Below, one piece after another: positions 24,921-36,396 of a stretch of DNA of 64,000 nucleotides. The notes under the pieces are model-generated. The model was not told the origin of the DNA, ran no database searches, and saw only the letters and a list, made by a program, of their open reading frames with translations. The stretch is from positions 558,001 to 622,000 of the forward strand of contig VZRS01001723.1 of the NCBI GenBank assembly GCA_013398055.1. Direction: 5' to 3'. Made by a program: the position numbers and the translations under genes. Within the stretch, counting starts at the first letter, position 1, and each line of letters opens with the position of its first letter. The stretch is from Ifrita kowaldi. Its lineage: Eukaryota > Chordata > Aves > Passeriformes > Cinclosomatidae.

Positions 24921-25573
24921 CATAAAATACTGAGTACAGGCTCAAGGGGTGCCTGCCATACAAATGTCTCTACATGTAATTACCGAAGCTCTCCACAGAG
25001 ACATGATTTTCAAAGAATGCATGTATCATAACGTAAATAAAAACTTAATTTATTTTTAAAGCATTTTCGAATCTCAAACATCGACTTTCTGCACCTGCAC
25101 CACAAGTCTACAAAGAGGGAAGTAGTAAAGTGGCCTCTGTCACTTCCCAGGCTGCATTCACATGCACATCACCAAGCCAAACAAACCCTCCTCCTCTGGC
25201 TGCTGTAACACAATTTTCAAGAAAGGTGAACATGACAGTCTTCAAAGGGATTTAAACAAAACAATGTCAGGAAAGGTTTTACCACCCCATGTACCTCACA
25301 CTTCTATAGCCTGTGAAAAGAAATACCCCTCTCAGTGAAATTCAGACCACATAAGGTTTTGGAATTCAGAATGTCTTTTTATAATGATATATTCATGCTC
25401 ACTGCCATCCATCAGAAACTTCCTACGGAGTGGATGCTTTTCTGTCAAAAAAAAAAGATGCTGAATTACTTTAGAGGGAAGCAAGTTTTTGAACATCTAC
25501 AGGGGAAGAAGAGAGGTGAAGGGAATCTTCAGCAGTTTCTCATCTAGATGAATGTCCCTTTCCAAGGATTTCA

Positions 25574-26053
25574 TCATAGAATGGTTTGGGTTGGAAGGGA
25601 GCTTAAAGATCACCTACTTCCAAAACCCCTGCCATGGGCACAGACACCTTTCACCTAGTCTGGTCTTGAATGCTTCCAGGGATGGAGCATCCAGAGTTTT
25701 TCTAAGCAACCTGTGCCAATGCCTCCCCACCCTCACAATAAAGAACTTCTTCCTCATGTCTGATATAAACCTACTCTCAGTTTAAATCCATTTCCTGTTG
25801 TCCTACCACAACACATCCTTGTAACGAGTCCCCCTCCACTCTCTCATAGCCCCTTAGGGTACTGGAAGGTGCTATAAAATCTTCCCAAAACCTTCTCTTC
25901 TTCAGGCTGAACAGCCCCAGCTCTCTCAGCCTGCTTTTGTAGCAGAGGCACAGCCAACAGGAATGTTAAACAGCAGTGGTCTCCACATCAACCTCCAAGA
26001 AATTCCATTTGTCACTGGTCTCCACTTGGGTATCAAGTCAGTGACCAAAGACA
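25574..26053 (-). mobile_element. CR1 LINE with internal deletion
   Basis: The complement of the classic avian CR1 3' region is obvious: ATCATAGAATGGTTTGGGTT at the 3' end of the element (25574-25593), then GGAAGGGAGCTTAAAGATCA, CTTCCAGGGATGGAGCATCC, AATAAAGAACTTCTTCCTCA and the CAGGCTGAACAGCCCCAGCT block to about 25950. It then jumps to GGAATGTTAAACAGCAGTGG and CACTGGTCTCCACTTGGG (25960-26030), which in the intact element lie several hundred bases further into the reverse-transcriptase frame. The junction near 25945-25960 marks an internal deletion. Inactive. Confidence 0.9.
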
Positions 26054-26059
26054 GGGAAG

Positions 26060-27030
26060 TAGATAGATAGCCCTCTTCCTACCAGAGAAATATACCCAAT
26101 TTCTTGGCAGCAGCCTCCTGCAGGAGGCATCTTGCTGTTCAGACACCTGGAGAGCTCACCACAAATCACCAGTTAGTGCCGTGGTTGTTGGCAGTGGCTT
26201 CCCGTATATTATTAATTACAGGAATTGATTTTAAAAAACATTTTCCCCAGCATATGACATACTAAGTTGTCACAAGTTACTTTTTTCTAATGAGAATTTC
26301 TGCATATTAGATAAGAGTCCATAAGCATTGCTGGGTGTTATTTGAAAAAGCTGTTTCTGATGGGAAGGAAAAATCATCACAATTTCCCGATATCAGTTTT
26401 CTAGAAAGAAAAAATAGCAACTTTCTTTTTAGGACAAAAGCAATAGTTTCTACCTCAGCTAAAGAATCCCATCTGCTGCGGGCTCTGAGTCATTGGCTTA
26501 TTAGCAAAATTGTCTGAAAGAAGCATAAATCTGATTTGCTCAGAAACCAAATCTGCACTTAGAGAAAAACCACAGTCTGCCACTTCCTTATAAATTAGGT
26601 TCCTTCCCTGTCCTCAGTTCATTTCCAGGGACAATGGGTAGCACCTGCTGCTGGACAGATGCTTCCGCAAACTCCTGCAGCACCTTCCCTTTATCCAGGA
26701 GGCTTTTGGCCAGTGCCAGCCCCCAAAGGCTGGTGTTTCCCTCCCCAACAGGCAGCCCATCCACACGCTGTAATTTCGGGCTTACGCTGCAATTCCCTTT
26801 TGGCCATATGCGTAGAGACACCTCTTTTGTTTTTCTTTTTTCCTCTCTCTGTCTCTCTATCTTCTGAACACAACACACTGTCAGAACCCCACTTTGGTCT
26901 GTGTCTTTTCACGGCTGTCACCACTCAGCAGCTCAGTCCCTGCTTCCCTTTTAATGGCACATTTCTCCTCTGCTTTACACCAAGCCATCCATTACCACTT
27001 GGATGACCAGCACTGCACACTTCTGGGGTC
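26060..27030. other. Non-coding, no recognised gene
   Basis: Unique-looking DNA downstream of the CR1. Three overlapping frames of 77-115 codons on both strands cover 26588-27006 without family features; the pyrimidine-rich plus strand explains them. A TATTATTAATTACAGG block lies near 26206-26222. Confidence 0.45.
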
Positions 27031-27039
27031 AGGTGTGAA

Positions 27040-27340
27040 ACTGTAAGCTTCCTGGGGTTAATTTCTGAGTTGGTTTTTTGCTGGTACTTAGACACACACT
27101 CTTAGTAAATCATCAGCGCTAATGGGGGAGGGAGTCTGAGGAGGACGACAGAGGCACAATTTACAGATGATGTTTATAGCTCTTTTTTCTTTCCTCCATC
27201 CGAGCCTGTCATCTGGGGAGGCAGCACATCCTGATCTCTACCAACACAAGATCAAAGCTTTCCAGGCCTGTCAGAATTCTGAGCCTGTCGCTATCCCTAT
27301 TTACACTTGTTTATTTTTATTATTGTTACCATTAAGAGTG
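27040..27340. promoter_or_regulatory. Candidate conserved non-coding element
   Basis: Mixed-composition, non-repetitive DNA with scattered retained CpGs (near 27116, 27146, 27200 and 27290), CATCAGCGCTAATGGGG near 27111-27127 and an AT-rich distal half (TTTATTTTTATTATTGTTAC near 27310-27329). No coding frame stands out. The texture suits a constrained element, but this is an unaided impression. Confidence 0.25.
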
Positions 27341-27349
27341 ATTCATTTT

Positions 27350-30300
27350 GACAGCTCCTGAGCAGCCACATGGGTAAGGACCTTATCCCACTAAATGCTG
27401 TAAAAACGCAAACCAAAATGACAAGAGCTTACAGCCTTAGGACAAGCTTGCAACAGAGAAGCTGTTTAAATGCTGGCCTTCATTCAGGTTGCGTTGGTGT
27501 AGGCAGAGCCACGCTGCACAGGCCAGCTCATCACTGGAGTTTAGGACCCCACTTCTGTTACATTGAGACAGGATTAGGCACCCAGATGTCTTTGAAGTTC
27601 AGTCCCTGTGCACCTCATTTTCACCAGCAGTCAAATTATTGGACTGTTGGGTCCCTCATGACAACCTGCTCCAGGAACTTGATTGCTCAGTTCATCAGTC
27701 ACCCCACTCCCCCACAAGCAGCAAAGTGCTCAAGTACCTGAGGGGTCTGAGAGCTTGTTTCATTTTGACAGAGTAATTCCCAAGGTGTGAGATGCCAGGA
27801 GCACAAAAGCATCATGTTCACAAGCGTAGAGTTTTGCTTCCAACCACTTCTGTGATAAACAGCACCAAAGGAGATGTGTGCCAAATGCAGTTGGAGTTTT
27901 ACGGTTGTTCCTTTAGCACCTCTTCGGATTTTGTTTAGTTCACTTCTGCAACAACAGCTGGGAGTAGTATTTCCTTCAAATTACAGAAAGATTTAGTGTT
28001 ATCTTAATGTGATACAAATGTAGCCTGAATTATATTTAGGAGGAAGTACAATATGTGCTAATGAATAATAAAGACTGTCTACAAGGGTATTAGCCTGTCT
28101 CTGGCTGCTGCTGCTTCAGCCAGTTCTCACCTTCTTAATAGTGCTAGCAAGTCACAATGGCTGTGCCACTCAACAGCCCCTCCCAAGGGACCATACTGGA
28201 ACATTCTCCATTTGCTGAGGTTTCAGCTGGAAAGAGGTCCCTATTTCCAAACATAAGAATTGAGCTGGAAAACAGACTCTCCTTTCTGCTAAACATGCCC
28301 TGCAGGATTGCAAAGCCAACACCTGTAAACCGGGTTGTCCAAACCCACCACTTGAAAACTGACAGGCACAGAAAGAGTTTGGGAAGAAGCTCAGCCCCAG
28401 TTTCACTCCAAAAACCAGCAGCGAGTCCCAGATGTAGCCCTTATTTTGGCCTTCTCGGTCTGTCCACGCGCAATACAAGCAGGCATTTGGCAGGACATTA
28501 ATGTCTGAATCACTGCTACGGACATGTGGCTGGTGGAAAACAGAAGTTCAGCATAGTCAACAGTAAACTGACAGCTGCGATCAAGAATAGCACCAATATG
28601 GTTCACTGATTATCTGAATTACTTCAGGGTATCTTAGCAAATCCCTGCAATGTATCACAGCCACCAAAGGAACACATGATTTTATGCAAAAAACATTTTT
28701 GAAAGATGCAACAAAAAACCCACTGATACAAATGCAGTGCTAATGGATGTCCCGTTCCTTCTGCATTATTTATCTTTCATAAAATACTACATAAACACAC
28801 TTGCTCCTACAGAGTCAAAAAGAAAGTATTTGACTTATCTGTTTAAGAAATAGTGACGTGTCAACCAAAACGTTCCAACACAGGATTTTTCAGTTACAAC
28901 AGCTGTCAGAGGGCTCCTCTATTGAAAATAATCAATGTCTTTGACAGATAAAGGGAGGTAATATAGTGACTTATTTTGATACAACCTGACAGCTTTTTTT
29001 TACAGTATTTTTCATTGTCAGTCTATTGGATCTGAATTTTAGCTGGGGCCCAAGAGAAATATGCTTTTGGTCTTTAGCACTGAATCTCTGCAAATCAAAA
29101 GGGCAGTGGGAGTGCAGTACTTACCTGCTTTTTATTTGCCATTATCTATCAGTCTCCAGTTTTAATTATTCATTTTTAATACCCTTCCCAATTTTTATAC
29201 TCATGAGATGTCATAATAAGGCACATTTAAACTATACTTTGCTGCTCCCTTGGCAAGAAAGGACATTTCACACAGCTAGACTTGGAAATGGAGCTATTTC
29301 CTAATGTCACAGTGTTCGGACTGACAGCTCAGTTCCATCAAGAGCTCATCTGTTCTGCTCTTATGAGACTGCAGCAACTTCAAAGGAGTTATTAATATTG
29401 ATTATGAAATATTCAAACACATGCCCATGCAGGAGATTGTGGGGCTAAGGATCTCTTCATTAAAATTCGTTATGCAAAACACATCTTTCAATTAATTTTT
29501 TTTTTCACAAACTTCAACAATGGATCCAGATCTGAACTCTTGTAGAACAAAATCAAGGCATTTGAAAGAATCACTTAAATCACAAGTCAGTCCTTTACTG
29601 CTGCAAAGCTCCACCAAAAAGGTGAGAAGTTCTAGGCTTGCTGCTGGCAGACATTGCCCTTGGACAAAGAGAAGGCAGGTACAGGGTGAAGAGGATAAAG
29701 GGGAATTCCTCATTACTCTGTATTTTGGTAATAGCCTTGTTCAATAACTACCATTTCGAACAACTTCTCCCACTAAACAGTCAGTCAGAGTCCACTTATT
29801 CTGACCCAAATTGTTTGTTCCTGGCTGCAATTCCCATGAACATTGTCATCATATATTTTATTTTGCCTTTGATATAAATATGTGACCTTGTAGGGTTTAG
29901 TATCTAAATATTTATTTGTTTCCAAGCCTAAATTCACAGTGTGATGTGTGAAAATTCCCTTTGGTATAACAATGTTCAAAGAGACAAGGCTGTGAGATGA
30001 CTGAAGGTACAAAGGGGCAGGAAATAAAAGGACTTGTATTCCCAACTCATCATTCCATATACTGCTCAAGACAAGAACTGCATCCTGGCTTTTGATGTAT
30101 GGTTGTTGTATATGTTGAGAGCTCAGTTATGTTTAAATGTAGTACTTCAGCTCCTTTGCTTAACAACACCTGCTAACTTGCTTGACATCTCAAAGAGTTT
30201 CTTAAAATATTCTTAAACCTTTGGCATCCCTTCCTGCCCTGGGCTTCATGAATAAAACATTTATCCAGTCAGCAGCTTTAGTAAAGAGGAACAGCCAAGT

Positions 30301-30690
30301 TCCATCCATCAACGTCAGCAGCTGAATTACTGAGTGATTTCAGATCCTTTAATAACTCTGTTTCTTTACGACTGTGTTGGTAAACAATCAAACAGTGCTG
30401 GCACCTGGCTTTCAGTGAACATTAACTTTTTTTGCATGATCAAATACTACTAATAGAGCTCGTTGCTGTTATTGTTATTTCAATTTAAAAATGTCTGCAA
30501 TCCTGTCCACTTTTGTGAGAATGCACTGAGATTTAGTCTTGATTTGTTATGAAGGTCATGGAAAGCTACTCACATTAAACCTGCTGGGACTTTGGAAAAA
30601 AAAAAGGAGCAAGGATAAATAGAGCCTTTACTTCACATATAATGTGCTTCATTTATCATTGGGATCACCACGTAGTAATACACTGCCCTT
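27350..30690. other. Non-coding; some AT-rich blocks
   Basis: No supportable gene in about 3.3 kb. AT-rich, enhancer-like texture occurs near 27980-28080 and 28930-29240 (the latter includes TTTTAATTATTCATTTTTAA near 29160-29179). Frames reach at most 123 codons (27370-27741) and carry no family signature. Confidence 0.4.
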
Positions 30691-31780
30691 TTGTAAGGTT
30701 GTTAATAGAAACTAAGCATTTTGGGGCGAAAACCCAATGATATAAAGCTTCTGCTGTTGTAGAAGTCCAATGAAGCTTGGAGGTCCAAAGTACTATAAGG
30801 AAATTGCCTACAGATATTCAAAAGGAGGTTCCTGGTAGGAGCCTCTGTGTGAAGGAGGGGGAATGGGGAGAAGAAAAATCAGCTTTCTGAATTGAAAACC
30901 TAGCCAGAATGTATATGAGAACATTTAGTTTGAATTAAATGGATATTCAAGATAAAAATCTTTTCCTAGGACTTTACATTGGCAGAACAGTAGGAAGAGA
31001 TTTTCCACACACTTGGATGCAAGCAACAGTTTAGCCTCTAACCAGGATATGCAAATTGAAAGCCCTGGTATTCAATCCTCTAACCTCTCACACAGGAAAA
31101 CTATTCTTAGGCATGCAGGAATAACACACTGAAGTCAAAAGGGTCATCTAAATAAGGATGAGTGGCCAAGGTAGAGCCCCTGGTCTGCCTCTATTCATCA
31201 GGGATTTGTGCTTGGAATATAAACAGCAAATACCCACAGACACAGTAATGTGAGAATAACTTTGAATATCTGATCCTGCAAAAAGGATCCTTCCCAGCTC
31301 TGAGACACAAAAAATTACCAGCATGGAATTTGCAGCGAATGAAAACCACGTGGAGTATCAAGAGAAGAGCATGAGCCTCCGTAAGCCCACCTAGACTCTT
31401 ACTCCTAAGACCAGTGTGGGATCACTCCAGAGACAGCTCCAAAGGGTTCCAGAGCTTTCTCTCCCTACTGGGGAGCCTCTCTTCCCCAGCACAGCATCAG
31501 CAATAGCTCCTATGCCAGGTTTGAGCAGAGCAATGTGCGCAGAAATATGGGAGGGGTTTTCTCACCTCCCAATACACATTCCCAGCTGCAGAACCAGAGG
31601 AAAACACAGGCTGATTGCACCAGAGAGAACATGCTTTTTACAGGTTTCTGCGTGTTTAAATGAGCTCTGTGCTGCTGAAGTCAAGAGGCACACAGGTAGA
31701 GACCAGTAACATTTTCATTTAGTGGCATCTTAGAGCCTCTCCATAGGAAAATAAACAGACTCTTCAGTAGAATTACACCC

Positions 31781-31813
31781 AATTAAGCCACAGGTAAATA
31801 ATTAAGCCACAGG
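31781..31813. repeat. 14-bp tandem duplication, period 19
   Basis: AATTAAGCCACAGG occurs at 31781-31794 and again at 31800-31813, separated by TAAAT. Probably a replication-slippage duplication. The AATTAAG core resembles NKX-type homeodomain sites, which makes a paired-site reading possible but unsupported. Confidence 0.65.
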
Positions 31814-33699
31814 CTTCACTATTTAAGCACTTCCCAGTTGCTTGGATAAGTGAAGTGTCACCATTATGGATTAAGCTTCTACACTCTAAGTTTTCTCTGT
31901 GGCATCTTAAAAATAAAAAGCAACACTTAGTTATATCTAACTGAAGACTCTCTCTGTCTCTGACTGTTTCCTTTGTTGAAATGAAGTCACGTACTGCTCC
32001 TGAGGAGCACAAGTTAGCTCACTTTTTGATTCCCAGGAAAGGTGATGGCAAAGATTATTAACCATGAATGTGCTGGCTTGGTAAAACAAAACCCCTGGCA
32101 GAGAAGCCCAGCCTCAGACCCTTCCACAGGGTTGGCTTGCACAGCCATACACATTAACTCATGCATGTGCGGATCACGGCTCATCATGCTCACCAAACCC
32201 ACCATCTCTCCTGGATATCCAGGGCTCATGCCCTCTCATGTCCTGCCTGCACTGCACCACCCAGGAGGCAGGTCCCTGCCGAAAGCCCTGCACACCCAGG
32301 CTGGCTTGTGACCTTTTACTGACTCCTTTGGGAACACTGCCACTGGCAAAGGACAGAGAGGAAAAGTTCCCATCAAGATCTTCTCCCACCTGCACAGAGC
32401 AGCCCAACAAGGGCAAGAGAACTGGAGCCAGGTGGACTTTTGAGTGAGATGATGCATGTCCTGCTGTCACAGGCAGGGGTTTGGGGACAGAGTCTCAGAA
32501 ATCTGCCTCCCTTGGTGAGCCAGAGAAAGGAGCTCCCCCTTGACCTGCTACAACACAAGCAGAACTGGGATTAACCACGGCTTTGAGGCCTGGGGGGTTT
32601 TTTCTAAATTTCTTTTAAAATTTGCAATTCTTCTGCAACTCTGTTGAAGGAAAAACATAGGACCCAATGGAGGTCTTTGTTCTGGCTTTGGAATAAGACC
32701 TGTGAATTTCTATTTTCAGTTAAAAAAAAAAAAAATCCAAACCACGTTCCATTTTCTTGGTGGATCCCAAGGCTCTAAAGCTGTAAATACAAACAGCACC
32801 TCACTCATTTGAAATCTGCAACCTTTCCATCATAAATCAATCTCTGGAGAAATTAGTAAATACATTTCTGGGGGGGATTTTTTTGTTTTGTTTGTCTATT
32901 TTAAAGATTGTGGTTTACATAACCAGATATGTGGGTATCAACAGCAGCTGCAGCTGGAATGCCCAAGGCAAAAAATCCTTTGTCTTGAATTTTAAAGATG
33001 TCTGTTTCCCCCGCTCCATGTCCCCATTGAAACACGTTTCACACTTCGCTACTGGAAACATACCCTGAAGACATTTACATCACAGGCTTTTTTATTATAA
33101 GTTATAGCAAAAGACAAAAGGAACAAGGTTGTGTAACCAGAGGGCAAACATCACAACGGCTAATTTGTTAGGGGGTGACATTTCTGATAATGCCGTTTTA
33201 GTCAAGCTCCATATTGTAATTTCATCATGGCATCATATCACAGCACTTAACAGGAGAGATACACATGAACAGACCTATTACCTGAAACAAACAAAGGTAT
33301 TAGGAAACTTCTTGGGATTGAGTTGTATATTGACTTCTGGTGAGCATTTCCAGAGAACTTCATTAAATTTATGTCATCAAAAGCATAACTTATGGACCTT
33401 CTGAACGGGAACTCGTACCAGCAGGAGTAACAATTGTTTTTCCCCATTTTGTGATTTATCATCCATTCCATTACATGCTACATGGACTGTCATTTTTCTT
33501 TAAATGTGTTTGATGAAAGAGTTCTTGTTCTACTGGGTCAGGTATTATTATTCACCAACATTATGTACCAACCAGCACGAACACCAGCAGCAGCTGCAGA
33601 GCTGTGGCTGAGTATCAGAGCTAGCACTGGGCTTTTCCCCACCACCCACTGGTCCCATAAACTGGGGAACAGGTGAAGGGGGAGCAGCTCCCCATTCCC

Positions 33700-34120
33700 A
33701 CCCTGTGCCAAGCAGGACACAGGCAGCCTCGCAGCCGATACCACAGCAGAAGGCTGCAGGGAGAGAAAACAGCTCTGCCTTTCCACAACACAGCCCACCT
33801 GCAAAAGTCAGGGCTGCGTTTGATCCCCACTGACCCCGCGTAGCAGTAATCGCTCCATCGTGATGTCCCCTCTTGCACCCACAGCCTAGCCAGTTTCCCA
33901 CGGATTTTGGAGCACAGGGGGGGCAGCGGCACTGCCACGAGCGATGTATGAAGAATGGGAAGTGTCCCGGGCACCCAGCAGCCCTCACACAGCTGAGCCA
34001 TTGGCACTGGGGCTGGGAACCTCCTGCTCGTCCTCTGTGCCAGCAAGTGCTCCCAGCCCCCGCACCTGAGAGATCAGGGAAGCAGAGCTCAGCGAAGGCA
34101 GCAGCCTCTCTTTGCACTGT
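33700..34120. promoter_or_regulatory. GC- and CpG-enriched patch
   Basis: CpGs are clearly more frequent here than in the surrounding kilobases (clusters near 33730, 33810-33865, 33900-33980 and 34030-34095). Large opposite and overlapping minus-strand frames (189 and 141 codons, 33548-34117) arise in this patch; both are Cys/Gly/Ala/Trp-rich without a domain, as expected of accidental frames in GC-rich DNA. A cryptic promoter, a weak CpG island or a non-coding exon are all possible. Confidence 0.28.
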
Positions 34121-35159
34121 TTGCCAGAACCTAGATGGTCCCTTATCTGCTCTTAATTACCCAGGCTATTTTCTACACTTTTCCCCCATTTCCTAATTGC
34201 CTGATCTTATTTTCCTGATCGTTTTCTGCTGAAGATGAATTTCAGGAGCTCAGGATCTCAGGCCATTTCCAAACCTAATTAACACCACCACTCCCCTCAT
34301 TAGGGAGCGGCCTACTTTCTCTCCAGCACTACCATCACCCTAAATGTTCAGAAGGAGGACTTACTATCTCTCTGTAGCTCTCTGGCTAACATTAACTCCT
34401 TGTGCTTCACAGGACTCTTTCTCTGCCTGCAGCTGAGAAATCCTGCCAGAGTCCTCTCCGCTTGCTGGTTTCCTTCTCAAGTCTGCACTGGGTTGCTGTA
34501 CCTCCCACTCCTGGATGGAGAGCTGTGCTGCCTGTCCCACCACAGAGTCCAATTTTGCCACCCATCAGCAGTCAGGATACACAGCTGTCACAGGTCTAGG
34601 TGCTGCCCAGACACATAAGAGTAATCCCACCCCAGAGGGTTTGCAATCAATTCAGAGAAAACAAGGAAAGATCTTGGAAATTCTGGGTTCCACGGTACAA
34701 ATACACACAGCCTACAGCAAGCCTGCCTTTACAGCTGGGTTACAAACCACCTTTTAAGTACCCAAGAGCACTTCCTCCTCTCCCCTCAAGCTGAACTTCT
34801 CTCGACTTCAGCAGGAGTTTTCCCCAGGTAAGAGGAGCTGATTTGGCACAGCAGACTGGACTGTTCCAGGTTCCCTTCCCACAGTCCAGCATCCTGGTAC
34901 TGCCGTGTCCTATGAACCCATCATTTAGGATGCAAGACCGAAGGCTTGTTTGCAGAGCTAACCCATCAAGAGCCCACGTAGGAGGCTAAACTTAATTGTC
35001 TGTGGCTGTAACAATATCAGATAAGCCCTGCGGAGATAAACAAGCAGACTTGAGGGATTAACATTTTCTTTGATATAAACTTTGTAGTATGCTCTGTTGT
35101 CAAAAAGTCCACAGAGATTACTCGTGCTGTAGTAGGTGGCACTTCATTTTCCAGAATCT

Positions 35160-35420
35160 ATGACCCAGCAGAAATTACTGTCAACTCCCCGACCAGCCGA
35201 GGGGTATCGATTCCCCCGTTACTACAGCAACCCATTAGTTATTCGATTGTGTCTCATATGCAGTGACTAATCTGCCTCAGCGAGGTCTCGGATTTTGACA
35301 CTTTTTCATTCTAATCTTTAATTAGTTTATTTGATGCGGCCTGCACATTTTATTTTTATACTAAGTAGTTATTGAAAATACAGTCAAACCGAGCAGAGAT
35401 CAAAGGAGCAAAACCAGTCT
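35160..35420. promoter_or_regulatory. Candidate conserved element with retained CpGs
   Basis: An AT-leaning, non-repetitive block that unusually keeps about ten CpGs: GGTATCGATTCCCCCGTTAC near 35203-35222, TTATTCGATTG near 35239, CAGCGAGGTCTCGG near 35278-35291, TTGATGCGGCC near 35331 and AACCGAGC near 35388. It also holds TCTTTAATTAGTTTATTTGA near 35315-35334. CpG retention in an AT-rich, non-coding context implies constraint or germline hypomethylation. No open frame. This is among the better regulatory candidates in the window, but conservation was not tested. Confidence 0.4.
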
Positions 35421-36371
35421 GCTGTCAACTAAACTAGTTATGCAAAATAATAATATGGAAAAAAGAGTAGCATGCCATATCAAATGTGTAAGCCAGTTTC
35501 ACTCAACACTCCTGAAGTTGCACAGAAATCAACCCAGGACACTCTTCCATCCCCAGACTTCACTTGAAACACAAGTGCCCCTGATATGTCACCTCCTTTG
35601 TATCCTCCATTTAATGATTATACTGGAAGACTAGAAAGCACTCACCAGCAACTTTATCAGCTTCCTTTCATACTTGACTCTTGAGAGGAATAAACTTTGA
35701 GAACTATCTTCCTAAAATAGCCAGAGGCTGGGCACCCTTTAATAGCTTCTTCTCTCTTTGATGTCAAGTTGTGAGTGAGGGGTCTGCACAACAACCCAAA
35801 CCTGGACAGAGGAGCAGTGTACTTGGCTAAGACCCACACTCATTCTCACAAACCACTTTACACATAAAACTGCAAGTTTTGGCCACAAACATAAACAATT
35901 TTAACTTAATATCACACTCATTAATAAGCCCCTCCTTCACTTGGCAAAAAATCTCAGTACTGGAAACAAAAAAAATCTTCACATTAATTCAGCAAGTTAT
36001 GCATATTCGAAAAACCCCACAAAAAATGGAGACAATGCAGTACCAAAATCCAGGGGGGAAAAAAAAGATGAATTTATGTTTAACTGAGGTGCCAAAATAA
36101 CAACATTTTACATCTCTTTGGGGCACAAAACACTCACCAGATTCTTGTGCACTTTAATGGACAAACATGTAAAACCAGTGTGGCTCCAAAGGTTTTGTCT
36201 CTGCTCCATCTCTACATATCAGGGTGTCCACAGGCCTCAGCTGCATGTTTGAGCTTACGCAAGCAAGATGCACTTAGTAAAGGGTTGAAAAAATTTCTAA
36301 ATTATGCAGTAAGGAGAGGTTTTGCTTTAGCTTAACTTGATAGCAAACTATGGATTTATGCTATGGCTTTT

Positions 36372-36396
36372 CTCCAACTTGATGAATCAAGTGGAG
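36372..36396. repeat. Imperfect palindrome
   Basis: CTCCAACTTGAT (36372-36383), two-base loop GA, ATCAAGTGGAG (36386-36396). The arms pair along 11 bases with one bulged A. The ACTTGA/TCAAGT halves are NKX2-type cores (CACTTGA/TCAAGTG). Dyad binding site or chance hairpin; no further support. Confidence 0.55.

Larger units (their letters stand above)
30700..35150. other. Non-coding, no recognised gene
   Basis: About 4.5 kb of unique-looking DNA. A 14-base direct duplication lies at 31781-31813, an A13 run near 32720-32732, a GC-richer patch at 33700-34120 (separate entry), and many short frames on both strands that overlap one another. No repeat family or RNA gene recognised. Confidence 0.45.

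Noticed and set aside
25552..25785. 77-codon frame at 25.55 kb
   Set aside because: It reads across the antisense of the CR1 3' region and is not a gene.
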